A stretch of DNA of 49,834 nt from the NCBI GenBank assembly GCA_020632915.1, contig JACKEP010000033.1, forward strand, positions 1-49,834. Reading direction: 5' to 3'. Made by a program: the position numbers and the translations under genes. Below, piece by piece: positions 41,241 through 49,527 of this stretch. The number at the start of each line of letters is the position of its first letter. Within the stretch, counting starts at the first letter, position 1. The notes below the pieces were generated by a model that searched no databases, was not told the DNA's origin, and saw nothing but the letters and a program-made list of their open reading frames with translations. This DNA comes from Alphaproteobacteria bacterium. GTDB taxonomy: Bacteria > Myxococcota_A > UBA796 > GCA-2862545.

Positions 41241-42041
41241 TCAGTCGCCGAGCAGGCCGACGAACAGGTCGCCGCCCTCGTCGTTGCCGAAGCCGAAGTA
41301 CTCACCGGCGTTGACGTTGTCGCCGTCGATGGGCACGCCCACCATGTCGCGGCTCGTGGAGCCGTTGCTGACGAGCTTGACCCGGCAGGTGCCCTCGGAG
41401 CACTCGGCGGTGTCCCACTGGTTGGAGCGCGGGTCGGCGCCCTTGCCCTGCTCGTCGTCGGACGTCAGGTAGCTGTAGGACGCCTTGTTGATGTAGCCGA
41501 AGTAGCCGGCCAGCTCCTCGGCGCCCGTGTCGTCCTCGGTCCACTCGCGCGTGGCCTGGAAGGCCTGCGACAGGGAGCCGGAGAAGCTCATGGCCTCCTT
41601 GTCGTAGGTGAGGTCGAGCGTGAGGTGGCTGTTGAGGATCTGCATCTCGGAGGCGTCGTAGCCGTCGACGTGGGAGCGGGTCTCCTTGTAGTCGGACGTG
41701 CCCGTCCACGCGAAGGAGTAGACGTCGTCCTGCTCGGTGCCGACGAGCACCAGGCCGTCGTTGACGATCATCAGCCAGTCGCCGTTGCGGGCGGCGAGCA
41801 GCTCGAAGAAGACCGCGCCGTTGGACTCGGTGCTCTGGATGTCGACGGTGAAGTCGGGCGTCTCCACCTCACCGTCGTCGGTGGGGCAGCTGGCGTCGAC
41901 GAAGTTCTCTTCGCAGGTGTTGGTGGTGGGGCCGTAGGCCAGCGGGCCGTACTGGAAGAACCACAGGCCGGCCGGGCCGGGCGCCGCGGTGCAGGCAGCG
42001 AGGGGAAGCAGGGCCACGGGAAGCAGCGTACGCAGGCTCAT
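41241..42041 (-). CDS. Hypothetical lipoprotein
   Basis: A 266-residue lipoprotein (lipobox LAAC; AAGGAG before the ATG at 42041). The mature protein begins with a stretch ending FFQYGPLAYGP, then a domain with two Cys pairs (CEENFVDASC, CSEGTC) and many Asp, Ser and Thr. Segments such as LTLDLTYDKEAMSFSGS suggest beta structure. It does not carry the long Asp/Thr linker of its neighbours' lipoproteins. No family was recognised. It is transcribed in the same direction as the EEP gene upstream, but a hairpin at 42067-42108 lies between, so it probably has its own promoter. Confidence 0.7.
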   Translation of the reverse strand: MSLRTLLPVALLPLAACTAAPGPAGLWFFQYGPLAYGPTTNTCEENFVDASCPTDDGEVETPDFTVDIQSTESNGAVFFELLAARNGDWLMIVNDGLVLVGTEQDDVYSFAWTGTSDYKETRSHVDGYDASEMQILNSHLTLDLTYDKEAMSFSGSLSQAFQATREWTEDDTGAEELAGYFGYINKASYSYLTSDDEQGKGADPRSNQWDTAECSEGTCRVKLVSNGSTSRDMVGVPIDGDNVNAGEYFGFGNDEGGDLFVGLLGD

Positions 42042-42066
42042 GGGACGTCTCCTTGGATGAGCGGCC

Positions 42067-42108
42067 GCCCCTACTATGTCAAGAAATGACAACGAGCCAT
42101 AGGGGGGC
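42067..42108. terminator. Imperfect long inverted repeat between EEP gene and lipoprotein gene
   Basis: GCCCC-TA-CTATG (42067-42078) pairs with CATAG-G-GGGGC (42098-42108), bulges aside. Inside the loop is a second dyad, TGTCA-N5-TGACA (42077-42091). It lies in an AT-richer patch of about 70 bases. It may be a terminator for the EEP gene or an operator for the lipoprotein gene. Confidence 0.35.
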
Positions 42109-42143
42109 TGCACTACCGCCCGACATTTCGTGTCTCAGGGGCG

Positions 42144-43094
42144 TCACCGGCGTGTCGCGTCCGTGGCAGCGACGTCGGCGTCGGTGGGCAGCACGAGGTG
42201 GCCCACCTTCGGCGTGTGGTCGGAGATGCCGTGGAAGGCGTGGCGGTCGCCGAACGGGAAGCCGTGCACGGCCTCCCAGGCGACGTCGCCCGTGGAGAAC
42301 ACGTGGTCGATGTGCATCCGCGACGTGGCGAACCCGGCCGTGGCGTGGCGGCGCAGTTCGGCGGGCGCGAGGTCGTTGGCGGTGGCGTAGGCGTCGTGGA
42401 ATCCGGCGGCGACCACCGCGTCGTAGGCGGCGCTGCCGGGTCGGGTGTTGAAGTCGCCGACGAGCACCGCCGGCCCCTTGCGGTGCGCCTCGATGAACGC
42501 CATCACGGCGCCGATCTCGGCGAGCTGGTTGCTGCCGTCGCCCATGCGGCGGCTCACCTGGGTGGGGCCCACCTCCAGGAACGCGGGCAGCGACAGGTGG
42601 GTGTTGAACACGTCGAGCGTGCTGCCGCCGCCCGTGGGCTGCACGCGCGCGTGGGCGACGACCCGACGCTGCTTGAGGCGGCCGAAGCGCGGGATGCGCA
42701 CGTGGGTGACGTCGTGCGGATCGCCGGCGTTGTGGTCGACGATGTCGAGGCGCGGGCCCACGAGGATGGCGAGCCCGGTGGTGTAGGCAGCCGGGCCGCG
42801 CGGTGCCCGGTAGGCGTGGGCGGGGAAGTACAGGCCCTGGAAGCGCTCCGGGCGACCGGCTGCCTCGAGGTGGCTGTGGAACAGGCCCAGGAAGCGATCG
42901 AGCTGGGGCTCGGGGCGCAGGCCGGCGCGCAGGCTCGACGTCTCCACCTCCTGCAGCGCGATGACGTCGGGGAGGGGGACGAGCGTGGCCAGGGCGTGGG
43001 CGGCGCGGCGCATGCCGCCCTCGGTGGCGAGCAGCCCGCGGAGCGCGTGACCGAAGTAGCGAACGTTCCACGTCAGGATCGACAGCGACGTCAC
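42144..43094 (-). CDS. Endonuclease/exonuclease/phosphatase (EEP) family protein
   Basis: A 316-residue cytoplasmic protein of the DNase I-like EEP superfamily. It opens with LSILTWNVRYFG (Asn for metal binding). Then come IALQEVET (catalytic Glu), NTHLSLP, LVGDFNTRPGS and HIDHVFS, and finally ISDHTPK with the general-base His, all in normal order. Members cleave phosphodiester or phosphomonoester bonds in nucleic acids, phospholipids or inositides. The GTG at 43094 follows GGGAG at seven bases. It is divergent from a cardiolipin synthase gene; in E. coli the EEP gene ybhP also neighbours clsB, which hints at a lipid-related role. Confidence 0.88.
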   Translation of the reverse strand: MTSLSILTWNVRYFGHALRGLLATEGGMRRAAHALATLVPLPDVIALQEVETSSLRAGLRPEPQLDRFLGLFHSHLEAAGRPERFQGLYFPAHAYRAPRGPAAYTTGLAILVGPRLDIVDHNAGDPHDVTHVRIPRFGRLKQRRVVAHARVQPTGGGSTLDVFNTHLSLPAFLEVGPTQVSRRMGDGSNQLAEIGAVMAFIEAHRKGPAVLVGDFNTRPGSAAYDAVVAAGFHDAYATANDLAPAELRRHATAGFATSRMHIDHVFSTGDVAWEAVHGFPFGDRHAFHGISDHTPKVGHLVLPTDADVAATDATRR

Positions 43095-43122
43095 GCGTTG
43101 GCTCCCGGGTCGTGGTCCGGTG

Positions 43123-43128
43123 TAGCGT
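43123..43128 (+). promoter_or_regulatory. Candidate -10 element (TAGCGT)
   Basis: TAGCGT 52 bases before the GTG at 43181, inside the 86-base divergent gap between the EEP and cardiolipin synthase genes. A loose TTGGCT lies 19 bases upstream. Confidence 0.3.
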
Positions 43129-43180
43129 GGTGCCTGTCCTCGGCCCACGCGGGGCCGACCGAGGCCGTCGCGGAGGTCGG

Positions 43181-44632
43181 GTGGGTCCCCTGGAGTGGTT
43201 GTCGCTGGAGGAGCCCACGTTCGTCGCGTTGGCGGTGGCGGTGCTGCACGCGGCGGTCGCGGGGGTGACGACGGGTCACATCCTGCTCACCAAGGAGAGC
43301 CCGAGGTCGGCGGCGGGGTGGGCGGCGCTCGTGTGGCTGTCGCCCCTGCTGGGTGCGCTCGCCTACGTGATGCTGGGCGTCAACCGCGTGGCCCGCAAGG
43401 CGAGCCGGCTCCGGTCCGCCGTGCTCCTGCCGGCGCGAACCCCGGGCGAGGCGCTTGCGCCGCCGTCGATCGTGTCCCACCTCGTGCCGATGCGCACGGC
43501 CCTCGACGCGATCTCCGGGCGGCCGCTCGTGGGCGGCAACGCGGTCGTGCCGCTGCGGGACGGCGACGAGACGTTCCCGGCGATGCTCGAAGCCATCGAG
43601 CAGGCCCGCGTGTCGATCACGATGATGACGTTCATCTTCGACCGGGACGCCTGGGGCCTGCGCTTCGTCGACGCGCTCGCCCGGGCCCGGGAGCGGGGCG
43701 TCGAGGTCCGGCTGCTCATCGACGGGGTGGGGACGTGGTTCTCGTGGCCCCCGGTGTTGGGTGCCCTCCGCCGCGCCGGCGTGCCCTACGCGCGCTTCCT
43801 CTGGTCGCTCAACCCGGCCCGCATGGCGTTGCTCAACCTGCGCAACCACCGCAAGGTGCTGGTGGTCGACGGCCTGGTCGCCTTCACCGGCGGCATGAAC
43901 GTGCGGGGCAGCTTCTTCCAGGCACCGACCGAGGGCCCGCGGACCGCCGACCAGGACCTCCACTTCCGGGTGAAGGGACCGGTGGTCACCGAGCTGCAGG
44001 ACCTGTTCGCTGCGGACTGGGCGTTCACCACGGGCGAGGTCCTGGAGGGCCCGCTGTGGTACCCGCCCCAGGCCGTCGCCGGGCAGATGTGGTGTCGCGT
44101 GGTCCCCGACGGCCCCGACGGCGACCTGCTCAAGGCGTCGATGACGCTGTTCGAGGCGCTGTGCGCGGCACGCCACGCCGTGTGCATCGTCACGCCCTAC
44201 TTCCTGCCGGAGGAGGCGCTGTCGGCCGCCCTCGAGGCGGCGGCGCGTCGCGGGGTCACGGTGGACGTGGTGGTGCCGGCGCGGTCGAACCAGCCGCTCG
44301 CGGCGGCGGCGATGCGGGCCGACCTGCCCAACCTCATCGCCCACGGCGTGCGGGTGTGGGCCCAGGCGGCGCCGTTCGACCACACCAAGCTCGTCGTCGT
44401 CGACGGCGCCTGGGCGTGCGTGGGCAGCGCGAACTGGGACCCGCGCAGCCTGCGGCTGAACTTCGAGATGCTGCTCGAGGTGTGGAGTCCGGTGTTCGCG
44501 GGTCGCCTGCAGGCCGTGTTCGACGCCAAGCGGGCCCGGAGCACGCGCGTGGACGCGGACGCCCTGCTCGCGCGCTCGGTGGTCACCCGGCTGTTCGAGG
44601 GGCTCGCGCGCCTGTTCCGGCCCTACCTGTAG
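43181..44632 (+). CDS. cls: Cardiolipin synthase (phospholipase D superfamily)
   Basis: A 483-residue membrane protein. Two N-terminal helices (about residues 10-60) form the PLDc_N anchor, followed by two HKD motifs: NHRKVLVVDG with H223, K225 and D230, and DHTKLVVVDG with H401, K403 and D408, the latter followed by VGSANWDPRS. Enzymes of this type condense phosphatidylglycerol with a second phospholipid to give cardiolipin, acting at the inner membrane. The GTG at 43181 has GGAGG at short spacing. Length is normal. Divergent from the EEP gene. Confidence 0.93.
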   Translation: MGPLEWLSLEEPTFVALAVAVLHAAVAGVTTGHILLTKESPRSAAGWAALVWLSPLLGALAYVMLGVNRVARKASRLRSAVLLPARTPGEALAPPSIVSHLVPMRTALDAISGRPLVGGNAVVPLRDGDETFPAMLEAIEQARVSITMMTFIFDRDAWGLRFVDALARARERGVEVRLLIDGVGTWFSWPPVLGALRRAGVPYARFLWSLNPARMALLNLRNHRKVLVVDGLVAFTGGMNVRGSFFQAPTEGPRTADQDLHFRVKGPVVTELQDLFAADWAFTTGEVLEGPLWYPPQAVAGQMWCRVVPDGPDGDLLKASMTLFEALCAARHAVCIVTPYFLPEEALSAALEAAARRGVTVDVVVPARSNQPLAAAAMRADLPNLIAHGVRVWAQAAPFDHTKLVVVDGAWACVGSANWDPRSLRLNFEMLLEVWSPVFAGRLQAVFDAKRARSTRVDADALLARSVVTRLFEGLARLFRPYL

Positions 44633-44667
44633 CGGTCGACGTCACGTCGCGGCCGCACCCGGCGCCG

Positions 44668-45969
44668 TCACACGCCCTCGGGGCGCACGCCCGGCACGGC
44701 GGCGCACAGCGCGTCGCGGAACGCCGGGTCGGCGATGGCCGCCAGGGCGGCGGCGCGCTCGCGCAGGCTCCGCCCCCACAGGTCGGCGACGCCGTGCTCG
44801 GTGACCACGTAGCGCACGTCGGCGCGCGGCGTGACGACGCCTGCGCCGGTGGCCAGCGTGGGCACGATGCGCGAGACCGTCCCGCCCTGCGCGGTGGACG
44901 GCAGCGCGATGATCGGCACGCCGCCGTGCGAGCGGGCCGCCGCGCGCACGAAGTCGAGCTGCCCGCCCACGCCCGAGAAGATGCGGCCGCCGATGGAGTC
45001 GGCGTTGACCTGGCCGGTCAGGTCGACGGAGATCGCCGAGTTCAGGGCCACGAGGCGGTCGTTCTGCGAGGCGACGAGCAGGTCGTTGGTGTGGTCGCAG
45101 GGATGGGCCTCGACTGCGGCGTTCTCGTGCAGCCAGTCGTACAGGGCGCGGGTGCCGAGCGCGAACGTGGTCACGACCTTGCGGCGGTGACGGGTCTTGC
45201 GTCGCCCGGTGACCGCGCCGTTCTCGACGGCCGCCATCACGCCGTCCGAGATCATCTCGCTGTGCACCCCCAGATCGGTGCGGTCGGACAGCTGGGCGAT
45301 GACGGCGTCGGGGATGCCACCGATGCCGAGCTGCAGCGTGGCGCCCTCCGGCACCAGGGTGGCCACGTGGCGGGCGATCGCCTGCTCCACCGCGGACGCG
45401 GGCCGGGGGACGAGCTCGGGCAGCGGCGCCTCGGCCTCCACGATCGCGTGGACGTCGTCGACGTGCAGGAACGCGTTGCCCAGCACCCGGGGCATCGCGG
45501 GGTTGACCTGGACGATGACCCGGCGCGCCACCTCGGCGGCGGCGAGCGAGGCGAGCACCTCGACGCCCAGCGACAGGAAGCCGTGCTTGTCGGGCGGCGA
45601 CGTCATCAGCAGGGCGGCGTCGATGCGCGGCCGACCGGCCCGCAACAGACCCGGGATCTCGGACAGGTGGCACGGCACGTAGTCGGCGCGGCCCTCGGCC
45701 ACGGCGGCGCGGTCTGCAGGCCCGACGAACCAGGACAGGTGCCGGATCAGGCCCGCGGCCTTCTCGGCGGCGAACGGATCGTCGCCGAGCAGCAGCACGT
45801 GCCCCACGGTGACGCCAGGGCAGCTCGCAGCACGGGCGGCCAGCGCGCGGGCGAGCACCCGCGGCGTCGCCGCGTTGCCGCCCATGAACACGTGGTCCCC
45901 GGGCTGCAAGGTGGCAACCGCCGCCTCCGCCGTCGTCAGCTTCGCCCGCCAGGTGTCGATCCAGGCCAT
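44668..45969 (-). CDS. Acetyl-CoA hydrolase/CoA-transferase family protein
   Basis: A 433-residue enzyme like 4-hydroxybutyrate or propionate CoA-transferases. Visible marks are ASLQLGIGGIPDAV-type glycine loop (LQLGIGGIPDAV), VHSEMISDG with the likely CoA-thioester glutamate E238, IGGRIFSGVGGQLDFVRAA, and VVTEHGVADLWGRSLRERA near the end. It moves CoA between short acyl groups and acetate or hydrolyses acetyl-CoA; the exact acyl group is open. I chose the ATG at 45969 because GGGGAGG precedes it. It is divergent from the hemerythrin gene, with a palindrome-rich gap. Confidence 0.92.
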   Translation of the reverse strand: MAWIDTWRAKLTTAEAAVATLQPGDHVFMGGNAATPRVLARALAARAASCPGVTVGHVLLLGDDPFAAEKAAGLIRHLSWFVGPADRAAVAEGRADYVPCHLSEIPGLLRAGRPRIDAALLMTSPPDKHGFLSLGVEVLASLAAAEVARRVIVQVNPAMPRVLGNAFLHVDDVHAIVEAEAPLPELVPRPASAVEQAIARHVATLVPEGATLQLGIGGIPDAVIAQLSDRTDLGVHSEMISDGVMAAVENGAVTGRRKTRHRRKVVTTFALGTRALYDWLHENAAVEAHPCDHTNDLLVASQNDRLVALNSAISVDLTGQVNADSIGGRIFSGVGGQLDFVRAAARSHGGVPIIALPSTAQGGTVSRIVPTLATGAGVVTPRADVRYVVTEHGVADLWGRSLRERAAALAAIADPAFRDALCAAVPGVRPEGV

Positions 45970-45993
45970 GGCCACCTCCCCACGCCTGCCCGG

Positions 45994-46035
45994 CGCCTAC
46001 CCCGAAGGACCGGTCCTGTCAGGATCCTCGGTAGG
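45994..46035. promoter_or_regulatory. Symmetric operator-like region between divergent genes
   Basis: CCTACC (45996-46001) and GGTAGG (46030-46035) form outer arms. Between them are AGGACCGGTCCT (46006-46017, a perfect 12-bp palindrome) and AGGATCCT (46021-46028, also palindromic). Read outward, each outer arm contains a TAGG-type -10-like element, one for each divergent gene. Confidence 0.4.
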
Positions 46036-46058
46036 TGCGCGGTTGGCCCGCGTGTTGC

Positions 46059-46547
46059 ATGGCCGAGGTCGTGACCGAGGACGCCGTGGACATCCCAGAG
46101 TTCATCGACGCCATGCGCCAGCGGCACGCGGAGCTGGTCCGCGAGGCCCGGCTCCTGCGCCGCACCGCAGCCGACACCGGATTCGATCCGGCTGCCACGG
46201 GCGTGCTGGAGGCGCTCTCCGACGCCATCATCTTCCACGTGCAGCGGGAGGAGCGCTTCCTCTTCCCGAGCATCCTCGCCGTGGTCGCCGACGACGACGA
46301 GGGCGTGTTCTCGGCGCGCGGTACGATGGCGACCATGGAACTCGAACACGAGGAGTTGGCCGTGCTCCAGCATCGATTGCGCGATCTGCTGCCGGTGGAC
46401 GACGAGCTGTCGGCCCGCATCGTGGTGTTCCTCGACGCCTTCGAGGCCCACAACGACGCCGAGGACGCCCAGCTGTTCCCCGCGGTCAAGGACGTGCTCG
46501 ACGCGCGCGACGGGATGCGTCGGCGGCTGCGCGTGGTGGCCAAGTGA
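46059..46547 (+). CDS. Hemerythrin HHE-domain protein
   Basis: A 162-residue cytoplasmic four-helix protein with the usual spaced ligands for a di-iron site: RQRHAEL, IIFHVQREERFLFP, MELEHEELAV and FEAHNDAEDAQLFP. The pattern is like the RIC/ScdA iron-sulfur repair branch, although the N-terminal ScdA domain is absent. Such proteins bind or sense O2, NO or iron. The start ATG at 46059 lacks a good ribosome site; GTG at 46071 is an alternative. Its stop overlaps the next gene's GTG (GTGA), so the two are translationally coupled. Confidence 0.88.
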   Translation: MAEVVTEDAVDIPEFIDAMRQRHAELVREARLLRRTAADTGFDPAATGVLEALSDAIIFHVQREERFLFPSILAVVADDDEGVFSARGTMATMELEHEELAVLQHRLRDLLPVDDELSARIVVFLDAFEAHNDAEDAQLFPAVKDVLDARDGMRRRLRVVAK

Positions 46548-47914
46548 CCGCCCCGACGCTGACGTTCCTCGGCGCTGCCGGCACGGTCACCGGCAGCAAG
46601 ACCCTCGTCACCCACGACGGCGGCCGGCTGCTCGTCGACGCGGGCCTGTTCCAGGGCATCAAGCACCTGCGCCAGCTCAACTGGCGCGACCTGCCCGTCG
46701 ACCCCGCGAGCCTCGACGCCGTCGTGCTCACCCACGCCCACATCGACCACTCCGGCTACGTGCCGGTGCTGGTGCGCAACGGCTACACGGGCCCGATCCA
46801 CGCCACGCCGGCCACGGCCTCGCTGTGCCGCATCCTCTGGCCCGACGCCGCCTTCCTGCAGGTCGAGGAGGCGGAGCGGGCCAACCGCAAGGGCTACAGC
46901 CGCCACAAGCCCGCGCTGCCGCTGTTCGACGTCGCCGACGCCGAGGCGGCCATGAAGCAGTTGGTCGAGGTGCCGTGGGACACGCCGTTCCAGGCGGCCG
47001 GTGCCACCGTCACGCTGCGCCGCGCCGGCCACATCCTCGGCGCGTCGATGGCGCTCGTCGAGGTGGGCGGTCGTCGGGTGCTGTTCTCGGGCGACGTCGG
47101 CCGACCGGTCGACCCGCTCCACGGCCAGCCCGCCACGCTGCCGGCTGCTGATCTGCTCGTTCTGGAGTCCACCTACGGCGACCGCCTCCACGACCCGATC
47201 GACCCCGAGGAGGAGCTGGCGCGCGTCGTCCGCCGCACGGTCGATCGCGGCGGCCACGTCATCGTGCCGTCGTTTGCCGTCGGTCGCACCCAGCGGCTGC
47301 TCTACCACCTCGCGCGCCTGCGGCGTCGCCACGCGATCCCCGACGTGCCGGTGTTCCTCAACAGCCCGCTGGCCGACAAGGCCACGCGCATCCTCGCCCA
47401 GCACCCGGAAGCCCACAGCCTGTCGGCTGACGAGGTCGAGGACGTCTGCTCGCTGCCGATCATCGCCCGCACCGCCGAGGACTCGATCCGGCTCAACCAG
47501 CGCACCGACCCGGCCATCATCATCGCCGGCAGCGGCATGGCGACGGGCGGTCGCGTCGTGCACCACCTCCGGGCGTGGGCGCCCGACCCGCGCCACACCG
47601 TGCTGTTCACGGGCTTCCAGGCGGAGGGCACACGCGGCGACCGCATGCTGCGCGGCGAGCGCGAGATCAAGATCTTCGGCGACTACGTGCCCGTCCGCTG
47701 CGAGGTCGACGTGCTCCACAACCTGTCGGCCCACGCCGACTGGCAGGAGCTGCTGGGCTGGCTCCAGGCCGCCCCGACGCCGCCGGGCCAGGTGCTGCTC
47801 AACCACGGCAGCCCCAACGCGGCCGACCACTTCCGTCACGTGATCGAGGAGCGCCTGGGCTGGTCGGTCGACACGCCGATGATGGGCGAGGTCGTCGAGG
47901 TCGCGCCGGCCTGA
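46544..47914 (+). CDS. Beta-CASP metallo-beta-lactamase-fold ribonuclease-like protein
   Basis: A 456-residue protein. The metallo-beta-lactamase motif HAHIDHSG (H64, H66, D68, H69) comes first, then GHILGASM, LFSGDVGR and LLVLESTYGDR. The beta-CASP part follows with FAVGRTQRLL, GSGMATGGR and HNLSAHADW. It belongs to the RNA-specificity exonuclease/CPSF73-like group that cuts RNA with two zinc ions. Length is normal. The GTG start overlaps the hemerythrin stop by four bases. It converges on the IgGFc-binding-type lipoprotein gene inside a shared hairpin. Confidence 0.93.
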   Translation: MTAPTLTFLGAAGTVTGSKTLVTHDGGRLLVDAGLFQGIKHLRQLNWRDLPVDPASLDAVVLTHAHIDHSGYVPVLVRNGYTGPIHATPATASLCRILWPDAAFLQVEEAERANRKGYSRHKPALPLFDVADAEAAMKQLVEVPWDTPFQAAGATVTLRRAGHILGASMALVEVGGRRVLFSGDVGRPVDPLHGQPATLPAADLLVLESTYGDRLHDPIDPEEELARVVRRTVDRGGHVIVPSFAVGRTQRLLYHLARLRRRHAIPDVPVFLNSPLADKATRILAQHPEAHSLSADEVEDVCSLPIIARTAEDSIRLNQRTDPAIIIAGSGMATGGRVVHHLRAWAPDPRHTVLFTGFQAEGTRGDRMLRGEREIKIFGDYVPVRCEVDVLHNLSAHADWQELLGWLQAAPTPPGQVLLNHGSPNAADHFRHVIEERLGWSVDTPMMGEVVEVAPA

Positions 47915-47938
47915 CGCGCGCCGACCGTGTCCGTCAGG
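47910..47938. terminator. Bidirectional hairpin spanning both stop codons
   Basis: CCTGACG (47910-47916) and CGTCAGG (47932-47938) form a perfect 7-bp stem with a 15-base loop. The left arm holds the TGA of the beta-CASP gene (47912-47914), and the right arm holds the stop of the minus-strand gene (47934-47936), as at 5553-5577. Confidence 0.55.
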
Positions 47939-49442
47939 GGCAGGTCGTGGGCGCCGCCAGCAGCGTCGCGCAGCCCACGCAGTCGTAGCCCAGGTGCGTC
48001 GTCGTGGCGTCGTAGTCCGAGAACCCGTAGCTGTGGGCCGACACGCCCACGTCGGCGGCGAGCTCGTGGCTGCCGGGCGCCAGCACCAGCGAGCCCGTCT
48101 TCCACGCCGGCGCCGACGCCAGCGGCGTGAGGGACGCGGCCTGCTCGACCCCGTCGAGCGTCAGGGTGGTCAGCGTGGACGGCGCGGTGACGTTGACGCG
48201 TTGCGGGCGCGTCGCGACGTGGAAGTAGGTGGTGTCGTCGATCGACGCGAAGCGCACGTGGTCGCGGACGAGGGCGACGGGCTGGAGGATCTGCAGCGAC
48301 GGGTCGCCGAGGTTGCTCGCGTTGCAGCTCTGGCTGTCGTTGAGCTGGGCGACGAGGATCGGCTTGTCGGACGTGATGCGCTCGGGGACGCGGGCGCTGA
48401 ACGTGGAGACCTCGCCGGCGTCGAGCAGGATCGGGGTGCCGCAATCGCGTCGGACCTCGGTGTTGTCCTGGGTCGCCACGATCTTTGTGGTGTCGCCGCC
48501 CTGTCCGGTGAACGGGACGACGACGTAGGCCGTGCCGAGCCGCTTGTGCCCGGGGACCTGGTCCCACAGGGTGCTGTCCGGGCGGCAGGTCGGGCCACCG
48601 ACCTCGGCGCGCTGGGCGCCGCCGAACACCGCGAGCGGCTCGCCCCCCACGGCCTGGACGTGGGTGCCCGACAGGTCCTCGAAGCCCTGGACCTGGTAGG
48701 TCTGACCGGCCTGCAGGGTGACGCGGTAGGCGAGCCCCGCCGGATGCAGGTCCGCGGTGAGCACGGACGGGACGATCTCGACCTCCGTGGCGTCGCGGGT
48801 GGCGAGGACCACGAACTCCGACGGGTGGCTGGCGTCGCCGTCGGGGTGGGCGAGCACGGTGTAGGTGGCGTCGAGCTCGGGCTCGGGCAGCAGCAGGCTC
48901 GCCTCGCTGAAGTACTGCCGGTAGTGCACGGCCCACACCGACACGGGGTCGTCGGCGACGATGCGCACGCCGAGGTCGGAGGTCACGCCCGACCCGATGG
49001 CGTACCAGCTCGCGGCGGGCAGCCCGATCTCGCGCACCTCGCCCGCGGCCAGCGTGAACGGCAGCGACAGCCCGGTGCGCGGCACCTCGATGGCACCCGT
49101 GGTGGCGACGTCGGTGGCCACGATGACCGACATCTTCGGAGGGCCGTTGTAGGCCAGCTCGATGTTGTCCATGAACGCGAGCCAGAACCGGGTGCCGACG
49201 GTCGAGGCGTCGGCGTCGGGGAGCACCTCGTGGGTGTCGGTGTCGACGACGTCGGTGTCGGAGTCCACGACGTCCGTGTCGACCGTGTCGGTGTCGACGA
49301 TCTCGGTGTCGACGACGTCGGTGTCGCTGTCGACGGTGACGTCGGTGTCCTGCACGGGCACTGTGTCGTCCTTCGGCGCGATGCCGAACTCGGGCGCGCA
49401 GCCCGTCACCAGCGCGGCCGCCGTCAGCACGATGTGTCGCAT
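47934..49442 (-). CDS. IgGFc-binding-type lipoprotein with Asp/Thr linker
   Basis: A 502-residue lipoprotein (lipobox VTGC). A linker of repeated D-T-D and V-D-T steps (about residues 25-72) is followed by a domain matching the IgGFc-binding protein N-terminal family: GTRFWLAFMDN, SVIVATDVATTGAIEVP, FTLAAGEVREIGLP, VWAVHYRQYFSEASLLLP, VLATRDATEVEI, LQAGQTYQVQG, DLSGTHVQA and KPILVAQLNDSQSC. In animals relatives bind the Fc region of antibody; in free-living bacteria they are surface adhesin-like with unknown ligand. It converges on the beta-CASP gene. Confidence 0.82.
   Translation of the reverse strand: MRHIVLTAAALVTGCAPEFGIAPKDDTVPVQDTDVTVDSDTDVVDTEIVDTDTVDTDVVDSDTDVVDTDTHEVLPDADASTVGTRFWLAFMDNIELAYNGPPKMSVIVATDVATTGAIEVPRTGLSLPFTLAAGEVREIGLPAASWYAIGSGVTSDLGVRIVADDPVSVWAVHYRQYFSEASLLLPEPELDATYTVLAHPDGDASHPSEFVVLATRDATEVEIVPSVLTADLHPAGLAYRVTLQAGQTYQVQGFEDLSGTHVQAVGGEPLAVFGGAQRAEVGGPTCRPDSTLWDQVPGHKRLGTAYVVVPFTGQGGDTTKIVATQDNTEVRRDCGTPILLDAGEVSTFSARVPERITSDKPILVAQLNDSQSCNASNLGDPSLQILQPVALVRDHVRFASIDDTTYFHVATRPQRVNVTAPSTLTTLTLDGVEQAASLTPLASAPAWKTGSLVLAPGSHELAADVGVSAHSYGFSDYDATTTHLGYDCVGCATLLAAPTTCP
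49227..49370. repeat. Low-complexity GTC/GAC-rich repeat coding the Asp/Thr linker
   Basis: Imperfect units with GTCGACGACGTCGGT-like cores recur along this stretch, encoding the VDTD-type linker of the lipoprotein on the minus strand. Unit length varies in whole codons. Confidence 0.6.
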
Positions 49443-49481
49443 GGCCCCCTCGACGCCTCCGATCCGGGCCCACCCGCGTGC

Positions 49482-49487
49482 AGCCTA
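49482..49487 (-). promoter_or_regulatory. Candidate -10 element (TAGGCT on the minus strand)
   Basis: TAGGCT, read on the minus strand, ends 39 bases before the start at 49442. Identical to the element at 28685-28690. Confidence 0.32.
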
Positions 49488-49527
49488 CCGCACGTCGACG
49501 CCGCCTGCGGACAGGTGTGACCCGGCG

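Noticed and set aside
42077..42082. TTGACA on the minus strand, a perfect -35 box for the lipoprotein gene at 42041
   Set aside because: At 16-18 bases downstream there is no acceptable -10 (CATCCA at 17), and the hexamer is part of an inverted repeat.
44637..44649. CGACG-TCA-CGTCG as a terminator between the cardiolipin synthase and CoA-transferase genes
   Set aside because: The stem is only five pairs with a three-base loop in GC-rich DNA, no better than chance.
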